Numbered from the stretch's first letter, positions 49,286-59,211 are shown. The stretch: 64,000 bases of DNA from an uncultured Chthonomonas sp. (GCA_903951425.1 CAJBBX010000086.1:1-64000); one strand, 5' to 3'. A program made the numbers and translations. Notes: generated by a model from the letters alone, not told the origin.

Positions 49286-51082
49286 TCAGCGCGGGATGTA
49301 GCCGTGGTAGACGCCGAGCCAGTAGGCGATGAGCCAGGTGCTTCCGTCGTGCTCGACCGCGCCGTCCGAGCCTCCCGCCGCCTTCCAGGGGTTGCCGTTC
49401 CAGCGTTTGAGGAACCTCTCGCCGGGCGAGACGACGCGGTCCAACTGCACGGGGTCGTCGAGGCCCTCCTCGCGGCGCACCTGCACGTCGTGGCGGCGGC
49501 TGTTGTCCACGGCCCAGTCCACCAGGTCCCAGGGCCACTCCCGCAGGTCGGCCAGGGCGTCCTCCACGGCGCAGGGGTTGCCCGTCATGGCGCCGTAAGC
49601 GAAGTTGTAGAAGCTGCTGCGCTGCAGGCGGATGGGCTGCTCGGCCCGCTCCTCGCCCTCCCACGTCCGGGCGACCGCCTGGGTGAGGATGCGCCGGCGG
49701 GCGGGGTCCTTCTCCAGCATGAGCAGCGGGTAGGCGGCGATGCATGCGAGCTGGTCGTCGGAGTGGTTGATGGTGCGCCACTCGCCCAGCTTGCCGCGGC
49801 GCAGGAGCAGCGTGTTCTGCAGGTAGTGGTGCTTCTCGATGAGCTCGTCGTAGGCGAGGTCGTACTTCGCGTCGCCGGTGATGTGCCGGGCGACCTTGAG
49901 GTGCGAGAGGATCTCCAGCGAGTTGAGGCCGCGCTGCTCGGCCCACTCGGGGTCGCCGTTGAGGTACTTCGGGGCCCAGACGCCCCAGCGCGTCTTGCGG
50001 CCGGTGTGTCCGATGAGGACATAGCCGTAGTCGATGATGTGGTCGGTTGCCCGGCGCACCAGGGCGGCGAGGCGCGCCTTCTCGGCCGCATCGGCGACGT
50101 GGGCATAGTACATGTACCAGGCGAAGTAGTGGCCGTCCATGGTGTCGGATGAGGTGTCGGAGCGGCACCAGACGCCGGGCTCCACGGGCGAGCGGACCCA
50201 GTCCTTGTCCTTCTCGCCCGGCACGGCCACGGTGGAGTTGGGGTTGTAGCCTTTGATGCCTGCGCGGATTTCGTCCTCGGTTACCACGGCGCGGGCCGGG
50301 TAGCCGGGGATGCCGGTGAGGCGCTCCAGGTCAAACATGGCGTCCATCGACTGCCGGGCGTGGCGGCGGGCCTCGGCGTCGTGCGTGGCAGCGTACCGTA
50401 GCGACATGGCGGCGACGTAGTAGCCGGTCCAGAGGCCGTCGCTGGGGGCCGCCTCGTGGTTCCAGCCGCCTGCGGGGTCACCGGGCCGCTTCAGATAGAT
50501 ATTGCCGATGTAGCCGCGGCGGTTGTGGCGCTCCTGGGTGATGCGGTCGAAGTGCGCGGCCTTCTCGGCCAGGGTGGTGGGGCGCTCCTCGATGCAGGCG
50601 TAGCCGCCGTCGGTCTCCAGCCATGTGCAGTTCGCGCTCTCGCTCCAGATGGATGCGACGCGGTTGCCGGGCATCCAGCGCTTGCCCCAGAAGGTGCTGT
50701 ATCGCCCCGCCCGGAGCCGCCAGGCGCCCTCGGGAGTGCCGGCCCAGAGGTCGCCATTGGGCGCCAGGTGGAGGCAGGAGATGTCGTCGCAGGGCATGCC
50801 GTCAGTGCGGTCCATCCGCTGCCAGCCATCGGAGCTGTTATAGATGAAGATGCCGTTGCCTGCGGCGGCCCAGAGAAGGCCATGCGCGTCGGCGACGACC
50901 TGGCGGAGGCGCGTACCTTGGGGCAGGTGGCGCACGGCGTCGGCGGGGAGGTCGATGGGGTGGGGCCGCGGCTTGCGGATGCCGTTGGGCAGGCGCGTGC
51001 CCGTGGGGTAGCTGGTGGAGCGGAGCTGCAGGTAGGTGTGGGCGGGCGTGGGCGGGGCGGCGGGCGGCGGCAGGGCGAGCAT
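49286..51082 (-). CDS. Protein with short propeller-like N-terminus and alpha/alpha-toroid domain
   Basis: 598 residues from the ATG at 51082. The first 150 residues contain Reg_prop-like blades (VVADAHGLLWAAAGNGIFIY, LHLAPNGDLWAGTPEGAWRL). From about 190 on it has the helical hairpins of an (alpha/alpha) toroid, such as GGWNHEAAPSDGLWTGYYVA, SDTMDGHYFAWYMYYAHVAD and WRTINHSDDQLACIAAYPL. This suggests a glycosidase- or lyase-like fold. No signal peptide is seen. The function is unknown. It converges on crcB with 15 bases between the stops. Confidence 0.6.
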   Translation of the reverse strand: MLALPPPAAPPTPAHTYLQLRSTSYPTGTRLPNGIRKPRPHPIDLPADAVRHLPQGTRLRQVVADAHGLLWAAAGNGIFIYNSSDGWQRMDRTDGMPCDDISCLHLAPNGDLWAGTPEGAWRLRAGRYSTFWGKRWMPGNRVASIWSESANCTWLETDGGYACIEERPTTLAEKAAHFDRITQERHNRRGYIGNIYLKRPGDPAGGWNHEAAPSDGLWTGYYVAAMSLRYAATHDAEARRHARQSMDAMFDLERLTGIPGYPARAVVTEDEIRAGIKGYNPNSTVAVPGEKDKDWVRSPVEPGVWCRSDTSSDTMDGHYFAWYMYYAHVADAAEKARLAALVRRATDHIIDYGYVLIGHTGRKTRWGVWAPKYLNGDPEWAEQRGLNSLEILSHLKVARHITGDAKYDLAYDELIEKHHYLQNTLLLRRGKLGEWRTINHSDDQLACIAAYPLLMLEKDPARRRILTQAVARTWEGEERAEQPIRLQRSSFYNFAYGAMTGNPCAVEDALADLREWPWDLVDWAVDNSRRHDVQVRREEGLDDPVQLDRVVSPGERFLKRWNGNPWKAAGGSDGAVEHDGSTWLIAYWLGVYHGYIPR

Positions 51083-51106
51083 CGGGCGGCACCTCCGGAT
51101 GGCGGC

Positions 51107-51195
51107 GACACGGAACACGGACGAACACGGACTGACACGGACCGATACGGACGGCGGTGATGCAGAGGCGCCGTCCGTGTCGGTCCGTGGGCGCT
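51107..51195. repeat. GTCCGTG/CACGGAC inverted tandem element, copy 3
   Basis: A run of ACACGGACGA-type units (51107-51154) is followed by GCCGTCCGTGTCGGTCCGTGG (51170-51190). It is the same design as 5791-5886 but with the two halves in the opposite order. It separates the toroid gene from the Gfo/Idh/MocA gene. Confidence 0.7.
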
Positions 51196-51199
51196 GGGT

Positions 51200-52405
51200 C
51201 TAGAGCGGGTACTGCGGGATCTTCATCAGTTCGCCGCCCTTGAGCGCGGACTTGTGCGCGACGATGCCGCCCGCGGTCATGGTCAGCGCCTGCGAGATAT
51301 CGACCAGCGGCTTGCGGTTCGCCAGGATGGCCTCAACGAACTCGGCCATCAGGTAGCCGTGGGAGCCGCCATGGCCGCCGGCCTCGACGCCCGGGGGCAG
51401 GGGCGGCCTGGTCATGTCGGGCACCTTGATGTTGCGCCCCTCGGTGGCGAAGCTACCGTAGTAGGTGCCCTGCTGGGTGCGGATACGGCCCTTCTCGCCG
51501 CTATCGCCGGGGGTATCCCAGCTCACGGCCATGCGGGCCATGCCGCCGTCGGCGGTGCGGAAGAGGGCGACCTCGGTGGCGAAGGGGTTCTTGTAGCGGT
51601 TGTTGGCGGGCTTGAACTTCTCCACGATGCTGGGCATGGCCATGCAGGAGACTTCGGTGAAGGGGAGGCCGGTGACGCCGGTGTAGTAGGCGTTGGAGTG
51701 GGTGGGATACCACTGCGGCGGCAGGCCGATGCGCCAGCCCTTGTACGAGTCGATCTGCTCCACGGAGAAGTGGAAGTACTCGCCCTCGGCGTAGACCACC
51801 TTGCCCAACAGGCCCGCCTTGTACATCTCGCGCATGGCGTAGAGGTCGTCGTGGAAGTAGGAGGTCTCGAACATCATGTACTTGCGGCCGGTGGCCTTGA
51901 CGGTCTTGTAGAGCTCCTCGGCCTCTTCCAGCGAGCCGAAGACGGCGGGCACGGCCGAGGCCACGTGCTTGCCGGACTTCAGCGCGGCGATGGCGAGGCG
52001 GGCGTGGCTCACCGCGTCCGTGGCGATGAAGAGGGCCTCGAGCGAGTCATCCTTGATCATCTCCTCGCAGGAGGGGTAGGTCTTCTGGCAGTTGCAGAGC
52101 TGTGCCAGCGTGGCGCAGCGCTCCGGGAAGAGGTCCGTGACGGCGGCCACGGTGACGTTGGGGTGGTTCTGGAACCCGAACGCCGCGCCGAACTGGCAAA
52201 CGCCGTAGCCCGCGATGCCGACGCGGATCTTGCGGTCGGAGATCGGCTTCCACCGCTTCTGGGCCTCCGTGTCCGTGACGGCCTTCTCGAAACCCGGTAT
52301 CTGAACCTGCTGCGCCATAGCCCCCTCCTTCAGCGCAAGCGCCGCGGCGCCCGCGCTCAGCCCGATCCCTGTGATGAACGCTCTTCGCGTACTCTCCGTG
52401 CTCAT
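51200..52405 (-). CDS. Gfo/Idh/MocA-type oxidoreductase, Tat-exported
   Basis: 401 residues. The twin-arginine signal STRRAFITGIGLSAGAAALAL means export in folded form with its NAD(P) bound. The cofactor site reads VGIAGYGVCQFGAAFGFQNH, and CSEKP-type loop is replaced by GKHVASAVPAVFG. The substrate region includes YMMFETSYFHDDLYAM and KGWRIGLPPQWYPTHSNAYY with a His. The substrate is probably a sugar or inositol derivative. Start at 52405. Confidence 0.85.
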   Translation of the reverse strand: MSTESTRRAFITGIGLSAGAAALALKEGAMAQQVQIPGFEKAVTDTEAQKRWKPISDRKIRVGIAGYGVCQFGAAFGFQNHPNVTVAAVTDLFPERCATLAQLCNCQKTYPSCEEMIKDDSLEALFIATDAVSHARLAIAALKSGKHVASAVPAVFGSLEEAEELYKTVKATGRKYMMFETSYFHDDLYAMREMYKAGLLGKVVYAEGEYFHFSVEQIDSYKGWRIGLPPQWYPTHSNAYYTGVTGLPFTEVSCMAMPSIVEKFKPANNRYKNPFATEVALFRTADGGMARMAVSWDTPGDSGEKGRIRTQQGTYYGSFATEGRNIKVPDMTRPPLPPGVEAGGHGGSHGYLMAEFVEAILANRKPLVDISQALTMTAGGIVAHKSALKGGELMKIPQYPL

Positions 52406-52558
52406 AGTGCCTCCTGACAGGCCGGGGCCGCGTGCGCCCCGCTCCATCAGAAAATTCGGCGCGGCGGGCGGAATACCCTTCCCATGCGGCCAGGCAGGTA
52501 ACCTGTGGGCAGGTCTGGCGCGGCCAAGTACTCAAGCCAGAGACGGGGAGGTCATGAC

Positions 52559-54508
52559 ATGCGTTCGGTACGACGGCTCATCGCCTGCTTCTGCATCGTG
52601 GCTGCCGGAGTGCCGGGTCAGTCGCAGGGCGCTCCTGTGACGCACTACGTGAGCCGCTCGGTCGGTCGAGACGCGTACGACGGCCTGGCCCCGAAGCCCG
52701 CGGGTGGCCACGGGCCGTGGCAGACACTGGCCAAGGCGTCGTCGTTCACCTACCGGCCCGGCGACGCGCTGCTGCTGAAGTGCGGCGATACGTGGGACGA
52801 AACCCTGACCCTCCGGGGCGGCGGCACGGGCGCTGTGCCAGTCACCGTGTCCGCCTACGGGACCGGCAACCGCCCGCAGATCCGGAGCTCCGAGCCGGGC
52901 GTGGCGCCCTGTGTGCGGCTGGACAAGTGCGCGGGCGTCCGCATCGCCGGCCTTGAGATGGCCGACGGCCGCAACGCCGTTCGCCTTGATGCCGACTCCC
53001 GCGTGAGCCGGGTCTACCAGGGCATCACCATCGAGGATTGCTTCTTCCGGCATATCGCCAACCCGCTCTTCCCCAACGTGGCCCAGCGCGAGGCCTCGCA
53101 GCACAACCACCTGCGGAAGATGGGGTGGGCCGTCTACGTGGACGCCTTCGATACCCCTGAGGCCGTGGTTGTGAAGGACCTGACCGTGCGCAATTGCGTC
53201 TCGCTTTGGGCGCAGGGGCTATACATCCATATGGGCGCCGTCAGCGGCGACAACATCGTGTTCGACTCGGACAGCCTCGTCCACAACAGCTACAACTCCA
53301 TCTACCAGGTGAGCTCGCGCCGCTTCAGCATCAAGAACACCGTGCTGGTCTACGGCTACCCGTGGGATTTCCACCCGAACGGCGCCACGCAGGTGCTGGC
53401 GGGCGGTCTGGAGGGCGATGCAGCCAACCCGAACGAGGTGATCCACAACGAGTTCGGATGGGGCGGCGACTTCCCGGGCTGCCCGGACGGGTGCGCGTAC
53501 GACTTCGAAGGCGCCACCAGCGGCGTGGTCTTCCGCGACAACTTCATGCACAACGCCTCCGGCGAGCCGGTGCTCTTCATGGGCGGCTTCGTACACAAGG
53601 ACCTTGTGTTCGACCGCAACACGTTCCGGAACAATGTTCGGTTCAGCCCGAGGTGGGACTCCTACGTCACGGTGACGGCGTCGAACACGGGCAACGGCTC
53701 GTTCACGAACAACCGCTTCTTCATCCAGCCCGGCAAGCATGCGTTCATCGCCAAGCCGCCATCGTTCACCTTCAGCGGCAATGACGAGAACGCCACCGGC
53801 GCCTTCGCGGAGATGCCGCTGGTCACCCGGATCGCGTCCGGACGGGGCTCCCGCGCCTATACGCTGGGCAGCCGAACCAGGGAAGCGACGATCCGGTACA
53901 CCACCAACGGCGCGCTACCTGACGAGAGGAGCCCGGTCTACGCACGGCCGATCAAGGTGACGCGATCATGCGCGATCAATGCCAAGGCCTTTGCGCCGGG
54001 GATGAACCCCAGCTATGTGAACTGTGTGGCCGTGGACCTGCGCGACGCCGAGGGGCGTGCGCCCATCACTGCGGCGGCTGCGTCGGGTGTGACAGACACG
54101 TTCACGGTGGCCTTCTGGGTCAACCCCACGGGTGAGCGCGCCCCGGTGCGCGACGCCTCGGTTCCCGCCGACATGGCGGGGCAGCGGTTTGCCCTGAGCG
54201 GCGAGGCGGGCCTGGGCGTCTCCCTGGCGGGCAACGGGATCAGCGTCTTCGAGAGCTCGGCCAAGCCCTCCACCTGCCTCGTGACCGACGATATCGCGCT
54301 CGCCGGCCGGCACCACATCGCCGTCGTCTATCGCAACCGCCAGCCGTCGCTCTACATCGATGGCGTCTTCGAGAAGGCGGGATGCCGCAGCGCCGTCCCG
54401 GTTCGACCGCTCTTCACCGCTGGGCCGGAGGCGTCGGGTGTGACGGTCTACGATCGAGTGCTGACGGACGCGGAGATACAGGCGCTGGCGGCGGGGGCGG
54501 GCCGGTAG
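52559..54508 (+). CDS. Secreted beta-helix protein with chitobiase-like and LamG-like modules
   Basis: 649 residues from the ATG at 52559 after GGGGAGG. A signal peptide (LIACFCIVAAGVPGQSQGA) is followed by a right-handed parallel beta-helix (ITIEDCFFRHIANP, VVKDLTVRNCVSLWAQGLYI, VVFRDNFMHNASGEPVLFMG). Near residue 440 is a chitobiase C-terminal-like module (ATIRYTTNGALPDERSPVY). The end is a LamG-like sandwich (FTVAFWVNPTGER, HHIAVVYRNRQPSLYIDGVF, VYDRVLTDAEIQAL). The layout fits polysaccharide binding or degradation. It is divergent from the Gfo/Idh/MocA gene. Confidence 0.8.
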   Translation: MRSVRRLIACFCIVAAGVPGQSQGAPVTHYVSRSVGRDAYDGLAPKPAGGHGPWQTLAKASSFTYRPGDALLLKCGDTWDETLTLRGGGTGAVPVTVSAYGTGNRPQIRSSEPGVAPCVRLDKCAGVRIAGLEMADGRNAVRLDADSRVSRVYQGITIEDCFFRHIANPLFPNVAQREASQHNHLRKMGWAVYVDAFDTPEAVVVKDLTVRNCVSLWAQGLYIHMGAVSGDNIVFDSDSLVHNSYNSIYQVSSRRFSIKNTVLVYGYPWDFHPNGATQVLAGGLEGDAANPNEVIHNEFGWGGDFPGCPDGCAYDFEGATSGVVFRDNFMHNASGEPVLFMGGFVHKDLVFDRNTFRNNVRFSPRWDSYVTVTASNTGNGSFTNNRFFIQPGKHAFIAKPPSFTFSGNDENATGAFAEMPLVTRIASGRGSRAYTLGSRTREATIRYTTNGALPDERSPVYARPIKVTRSCAINAKAFAPGMNPSYVNCVAVDLRDAEGRAPITAAAASGVTDTFTVAFWVNPTGERAPVRDASVPADMAGQRFALSGEAGLGVSLAGNGISVFESSAKPSTCLVTDDIALAGRHHIAVVYRNRQPSLYIDGVFEKAGCRSAVPVRPLFTAGPEASGVTVYDRVLTDAEIQALAAGAGR

Positions 54509-54551
54509 CTGCCTGGCGCGCAACCGCCCTGTCGCTTGGTACACTGGAAGC

Positions 54552-54935
54552 ATGGCTGCAACGCGAACGCTTACGCCGGAAGAACTCGCCGTGACGGAGC
54601 GGGCGCTGGAGCGCGCACGGACGATGGCGGTGGCCGCCGCGGCCGGAACCGGGGCCGATGTCTACCTGTTCGGCTCCAGGGCGCGCGGCACGGAACGGCC
54701 CACGTCAGACATCGATATCGCGGTGGACGGGCATGGCGCGCCTGCGGGAGGAGTACGAGGAGAGCAACATCCCCTTCACCGTGGACGTGGTCGACCTGGC
54801 CCACGCATCCACCGCGCTGCGAGTGCGGGCGCTGGCCGAGGGCGGCTAAGCCTGCGGCTGGCCGACGCCTTCTTGCGGCACGTTATGGACGAGGGCACTG
54901 CGCTGTATGTGGCAGCGCCCACGCGTGTCGTCTGA
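54552..54935 (+). pseudogene. Frameshifted MNT-type nucleotidyltransferase
   Basis: The N-terminus is a good minimal nucleotidyltransferase (GADVYLFGSRARGTERPTSD followed by IDIAVDG, Asp pair intact). The frame then becomes Arg/Gly-rich nonsense. The frame at 54658-54849 supplies the expected continuation (MARLREEYEESNIPFTVDVV, DLAHASTALRVRALAEGG). The first frame regains sense at LRLADAFLRHVMDEGTALYV. At least one shift near 54735 is needed. It is a broken gene or carries a sequencing error. No HEPN partner is seen. Confidence 0.65.
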
Positions 54936-55031
54936 CGGGCTGGACTAACGGACTAGTCAGACGAGCAGGACCTGCCCCCGCTTGTTCCTCCAATGCAGGG
55001 ATGCGGCCGTTGCGCGCCGAACTGCTTGGGC

Positions 55032-57779
55032 ATGGAACCACTTATTGCCTCCTTGGCCGCTCTGGCCTGTGCGCTGGCGCTTGGGTCGGCGGCTACGGCC
55101 GATGTCGGGTTCGGCGGGGCTCCGACGCTGGGCCCCAAGGACACGCTGCGACAGGCCCTGAAGCCCTATGACCTCGTCAAGCTCAACGTGCTGGGCGCGG
55201 CCTACTGCGAAAACCTGCTGGACAGCCGCAACAACATCACCAGCTACAGCCAGCTGAACTACGACGCGCCCTGGGGCGACGGCTACAACCTCCAGTTCCC
55301 CGACGACGCCGCGCGGTTCATGGAGTGCCTAGCGTGGGAGGACCAGTTCTCGCCGGTGGTCCGTCTGGAGCTGATGCGACGCCTCACCAAGGGGATGATC
55401 GCCGCCCGCGTGCCCGGCTCCTTCGCGGAATCCTACTTCCGGCACCGGAGCGGCGGCAAGACCTTCCTGGCGTTCGGCGACAAGCAGGGCAAGGAGGGGC
55501 GCTTCCTCCTCTCCATGTGGGGCGATGAGCTCTCCGGTTCGCTGAAGGTGGGCTTCCGGCTTCGCGAGGGCGGCGCCTGGCGACCCATGGGCGACTTCGC
55601 GCACAAGGCCGAAGACGACGTGCTGACCGACGCCGCCACGGCCCGGTCGGACCGCTACTGGCACGCCTCGCCCATCACCGTGAAGCGCGCCTACAGCGCC
55701 GGGGCGGCACGTGTGCAGGGGTCGGCGCGCTACTGGCTGAGCGACGAGGACAAGCCGGTGGAGTACGCCTTCCAGTCCGATACCGGCGACGGCGTGGAGC
55801 TGACCGTGGGCGAGCCCGGCTGCCCGCTGCCGCTGCTGGGCGACTACCGCATGCCCACCACCATCCACCTGCCGGACCGCGCGATCTCGTACCGCAGCGA
55901 CCGCGATGGCGACAGGGCCTTCGTGCGTCCTGCGTTCCGGTACCTCATCCTTCGCAAGTTCGGCGGCTCCTGGGGAACCACGGGCTACTCGTCGGCCCTG
56001 CTGGTGATGTGGGAGGGCTCGCCCGAGCGCGTGGAGGTGATCGCAGACAAGGGCTACGGCGAGGTGCGCGTGCAGTACGCCGGCCGCAAGGGGCGCATCT
56101 GGCTGAACCCCTACTACTGGCTCGACGACAACGACCTCGAGATGATCCACCGCAACGCCGAGAGCTTCCTGAAGCGGGGCGTGCTGCTGCAGAACGGCTT
56201 CCCCACACAGCAGATGCTCAACGCGTTGCCGTCCGGGATGGCCTCCGGCGCCTATCTGCTGACCAAGTACCGCGATCCCATGGCGATCACCGCCCGGGCT
56301 AGCGCCGCCCGCGCCGTGGACCGGCTCTTCGCGGCCGAGGATGAGGGTAAGACGCTGGTGCGCAGCTTCTTCCCGGTGAAGGCGGCGGCGTGGATGGCCA
56401 AGACCGCCGCGCTGATGAACGACCAGCCCCTCCGGAGGCACTACGCGGAGCTGGTTGACCGCGCCGTGAAGCGGATGTGCTCGCCGGCCATGGGGTATGA
56501 CGGCTCGGCGTGGCCGGGAGGATGGGATCACTTCTGTTCGTCCAAGGCGCTCTGGCTCGCCTACGATGCCACGGGCAACTCCGAGTACCTGGCCGCCTAT
56601 GAGCGCGCCGTGGCGGTCTACACCATCGACGAGAAGGGCATCTACCGGCGCGGGGTGAAGATGGACGCGCCGGGCGGGTTCGATACGTACTCCGGCAGCC
56701 TGGCGCTGGCCGTCTGGGGCCACTCGGGCAAGCTTGACTACGTGCAGAAGCTTATCGACCTGGCCGTGCCCAACGGGTGGCACCAGCCCGAGCGCCTGGT
56801 GCGGGACACCTGGAACGACGCAGGCGCCGGGCCCTGGGCGCAGGACGACGCCAACCCCGAGTATGTGGGCCTCTCGCTGAAGGGCGCCGCGCTGCCGACG
56901 ACGCCGAAGGTCGTGACGCCCGTGGGCGCCTTCCCGAGCTACAACGCCCGGGGCAACGTGACACCGCGCAACGCTCCCCTGCTCCACAACCCCTACTTCC
57001 TGCCGGGCGAGGCCCCGCGCCGTGCCGCGAAGCCCACGTCGGCAACGCTCCTGCGGTCGCCGGTGACGCGAACCGCCGGCCGTCCGCTACTGGTACGGCT
57101 GCCGCTGGGCGACGCCTCGGGCGCCGGCGTGGACCTCCGCATACGGGGCGACGGGTACCGCGTCTCGGTCTCGGCGGACAGCAAGCAGTGGCTTCAGAGG
57201 CTGGACACCTACGACCCAAAGACCTCGCCGCAGTCGCTGGACCTCTCGTTCCTTTGCGGCTCTCGCGAGGAGCTGGTGCGCTTGCAGAGTGTGACGGCGC
57301 CGAACGACGCACGGCTGTTGGCCTCGCCCGGTGGCTCCGTACCGACGGCTGAGCGGCGGCGGTTCGCGGCGCGCGGTGGAAGCCTGGTCTACCGGATCCC
57401 CGCTGCCGGTGCGACGACCTGCCGGCTGGAGCTGATCATCGGCAACGGCTATCGAGTTGATGTCTCGTCTGACGGCAAGCGGTGGCGCGCGGCGGCCTCG
57501 GCGCAGGATGCCGACGGCGGCAGCGGCAAGCTCGTGGCCGACGCGGGCATGATCAGGATGGTGGACGCCACGCCGGAGGCGGCTCGGGGCGGTGTGGTCT
57601 ACCTACGCCTCCGCGACGCCGGCGTCGCCGGGGCCTTCGGCGGGCGGACGGCCTTCCTGCAGCGCCTGACGGTCTACGGGGCGCTACGCTGCCGGCAGGC
57701 GTGGCTCAAGGTGGAGAACACGTCCAGCCGCGCAGGGGCCTCCTTCACGGTGGAGGGCATGACGCTGCGCCGCTGGTGA
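55032..57779 (+). CDS. Large secreted protein with toroid-like core, unknown
   Basis: 915 residues from the ATG at 55032. Signal peptide (LIASLAALACALALGSAATA). Residues 30-330 are beta-rich (GKTFLAFGDKQGKEGRFLLS, YFRHRSGG). Residues 370-620 are helical, like an alpha/alpha toroid (RVQYAGRKGRIWLNPYYWLD, GWDHFCSSKALWLAYDATGN, GFDTYSGSLALAVWGHSG). The C-terminal 250 residues hold two similar beta-sandwich repeats (GDGYRVSVSADSKQWLQRLD and GNGYRVDVSSDGKRWRAAAS), like F5/8-type carbohydrate-binding modules. It is probably a glycan-acting enzyme. The family is not recognised. Confidence 0.6.
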   Translation: MEPLIASLAALACALALGSAATADVGFGGAPTLGPKDTLRQALKPYDLVKLNVLGAAYCENLLDSRNNITSYSQLNYDAPWGDGYNLQFPDDAARFMECLAWEDQFSPVVRLELMRRLTKGMIAARVPGSFAESYFRHRSGGKTFLAFGDKQGKEGRFLLSMWGDELSGSLKVGFRLREGGAWRPMGDFAHKAEDDVLTDAATARSDRYWHASPITVKRAYSAGAARVQGSARYWLSDEDKPVEYAFQSDTGDGVELTVGEPGCPLPLLGDYRMPTTIHLPDRAISYRSDRDGDRAFVRPAFRYLILRKFGGSWGTTGYSSALLVMWEGSPERVEVIADKGYGEVRVQYAGRKGRIWLNPYYWLDDNDLEMIHRNAESFLKRGVLLQNGFPTQQMLNALPSGMASGAYLLTKYRDPMAITARASAARAVDRLFAAEDEGKTLVRSFFPVKAAAWMAKTAALMNDQPLRRHYAELVDRAVKRMCSPAMGYDGSAWPGGWDHFCSSKALWLAYDATGNSEYLAAYERAVAVYTIDEKGIYRRGVKMDAPGGFDTYSGSLALAVWGHSGKLDYVQKLIDLAVPNGWHQPERLVRDTWNDAGAGPWAQDDANPEYVGLSLKGAALPTTPKVVTPVGAFPSYNARGNVTPRNAPLLHNPYFLPGEAPRRAAKPTSATLLRSPVTRTAGRPLLVRLPLGDASGAGVDLRIRGDGYRVSVSADSKQWLQRLDTYDPKTSPQSLDLSFLCGSREELVRLQSVTAPNDARLLASPGGSVPTAERRRFAARGGSLVYRIPAAGATTCRLELIIGNGYRVDVSSDGKRWRAAASAQDADGGSGKLVADAGMIRMVDATPEAARGGVVYLRLRDAGVAGAFGGRTAFLQRLTVYGALRCRQAWLKVENTSSRAGASFTVEGMTLRRW

Positions 57780-57898
57780 GGGCGCCTGCGACGGCGCAGG
57801 AAACAAGCCGGGGCAAGGTATAACCCGGTTGTGAACCGGCGGCCGCTAGGGGCTATCTAGGCCCTGCCGCGGCCGCCCATTGAAACGGAGCCGAGGCC

Positions 57899-59185
57899 AT
57901 GGCGCACGTCCCTGCCGAGCGGCAGCTCACGCGGAGCCCCTTCCCGATCAACCTGGACAACAACATCAACTTCTCGCCGGACGGCCGGCTGGTGGTGGCC
58001 GATACCCGCGGCGACGGCGGTATCAACACCAACAAGCGGCTGGTCACGGTGGACGTGCAGACCGGCGCCGTCGATGTCTTCTACACGCTGGAGACGGGCC
58101 TGCTGGGTGTCGGGGCGGCCAGCTACCTGAACGACCAGGAGGTGGTGGCCATCCACGCGCTGGAGACCGGCCAGAAGTACGACTTCACCATGCGCGGCGG
58201 GATGATCATCGCCACCGACGGATCGCGGAAGCGCCGATGGCTGGACAGCCGCAGCGTCCTGCCGCCCTTCACGCCCGGGGCGCTGCGCGGCGGTACCCAC
58301 AAGCATGAACCGGACGCCTCGGGGCAGTGGGTGGGCTTTACCTACAACGATGCGGTGATGAAGGCCCGCGGGTCCGACCTGCGCAACGTGGGTGTGAGCC
58401 GCCGGAGCATGCGCGTGGAGGTCCCGGCCGACAGCGGCGGCGGCGCCTTCGTGGGCGAGAGTTTCACCGTGCTGCTGACGGCCTGCATCGATGCGCCGAA
58501 GCCGGGGTCCGACCAGTATGGCCGCGCCGAGGGTGACTGCTGGGTGGGCCGTGACGGCTACACATTAGCCGACGGCAAGCGGCAGCGGGCGCGGGCGTTC
58601 CGGGGCGCCGTGACGGTGCTCGAGGACAGCGCCAAGAAGGTGTACAGCGAGGTCTACGTGGTGGACGTGCCGGACGACCTGACGCAGTCGGGCCCCGGCG
58701 GTCCGTTGCAGGGGACCGAGACGACCTATCCGGCGCCGCCCGCCGGCGCGAGAGCCCGACGCCTGACGCATACGGCCAGGGCCGCCGATCACGCCATGCG
58801 CGGCGTGAAGGGGCACCTGCGGGCTTCGGGCGACGGCCGATGGATCGCCTGCACCGCACCGGCGCACCGCGGCGGCGGCGTGGTGGACGAGGTGTACCTG
58901 ATCGATCCGGCCTCGGGCGCCATGCGGCAGCTCTCGCGGATGCCCGGCGGCGTGGCGGGTGACGCGCGGTTCGACGGGCTGTCCCGGTTCGTGGCCGTGG
59001 GCTGCCCCGACGGTTCGGTGGCCGTGGTCGACGCCGGGAAGGAGCGCTGGGGCGTTGCCACTCAGATCGCTCCGGTGGGTCCGACGCCGGGCAACATCGT
59101 CCTCTCGCCGGACGGGCGGCTGGCCGTCTACAACCGCACTGTGGCCGGTGTGCAGCAGGTCTTCTGCGCCGAAACCGGGTACTGA
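57899..59185 (+). CDS. DUF3748 (YidR-like) beta-propeller protein
   Basis: 428 residues, no signal peptide. The pattern of E. coli YidR-type proteins is clear: RQLTRSPFPINLDNNINFSP, GGTHKHEPDASGQWVGFTYN, DAVMKARGSDLRNVGV, KPGSDQYGRAEGDCWVG, YVVDVPDDLTQSGPGGPLQG and several SPDGR-type blades. A cytosolic seven-bladed propeller of unknown function. It is followed by an M28 peptidase 26 bases downstream. Confidence 0.82.
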   Translation: MAHVPAERQLTRSPFPINLDNNINFSPDGRLVVADTRGDGGINTNKRLVTVDVQTGAVDVFYTLETGLLGVGAASYLNDQEVVAIHALETGQKYDFTMRGGMIIATDGSRKRRWLDSRSVLPPFTPGALRGGTHKHEPDASGQWVGFTYNDAVMKARGSDLRNVGVSRRSMRVEVPADSGGGAFVGESFTVLLTACIDAPKPGSDQYGRAEGDCWVGRDGYTLADGKRQRARAFRGAVTVLEDSAKKVYSEVYVVDVPDDLTQSGPGGPLQGTETTYPAPPAGARARRLTHTARAADHAMRGVKGHLRASGDGRWIACTAPAHRGGGVVDEVYLIDPASGAMRQLSRMPGGVAGDARFDGLSRFVAVGCPDGSVAVVDAGKERWGVATQIAPVGPTPGNIVLSPDGRLAVYNRTVAGVQQVFCAETGY

Positions 59186-59211
59186 GCCCCGAGAGCCAAG
59201 GGAGAGATGCC

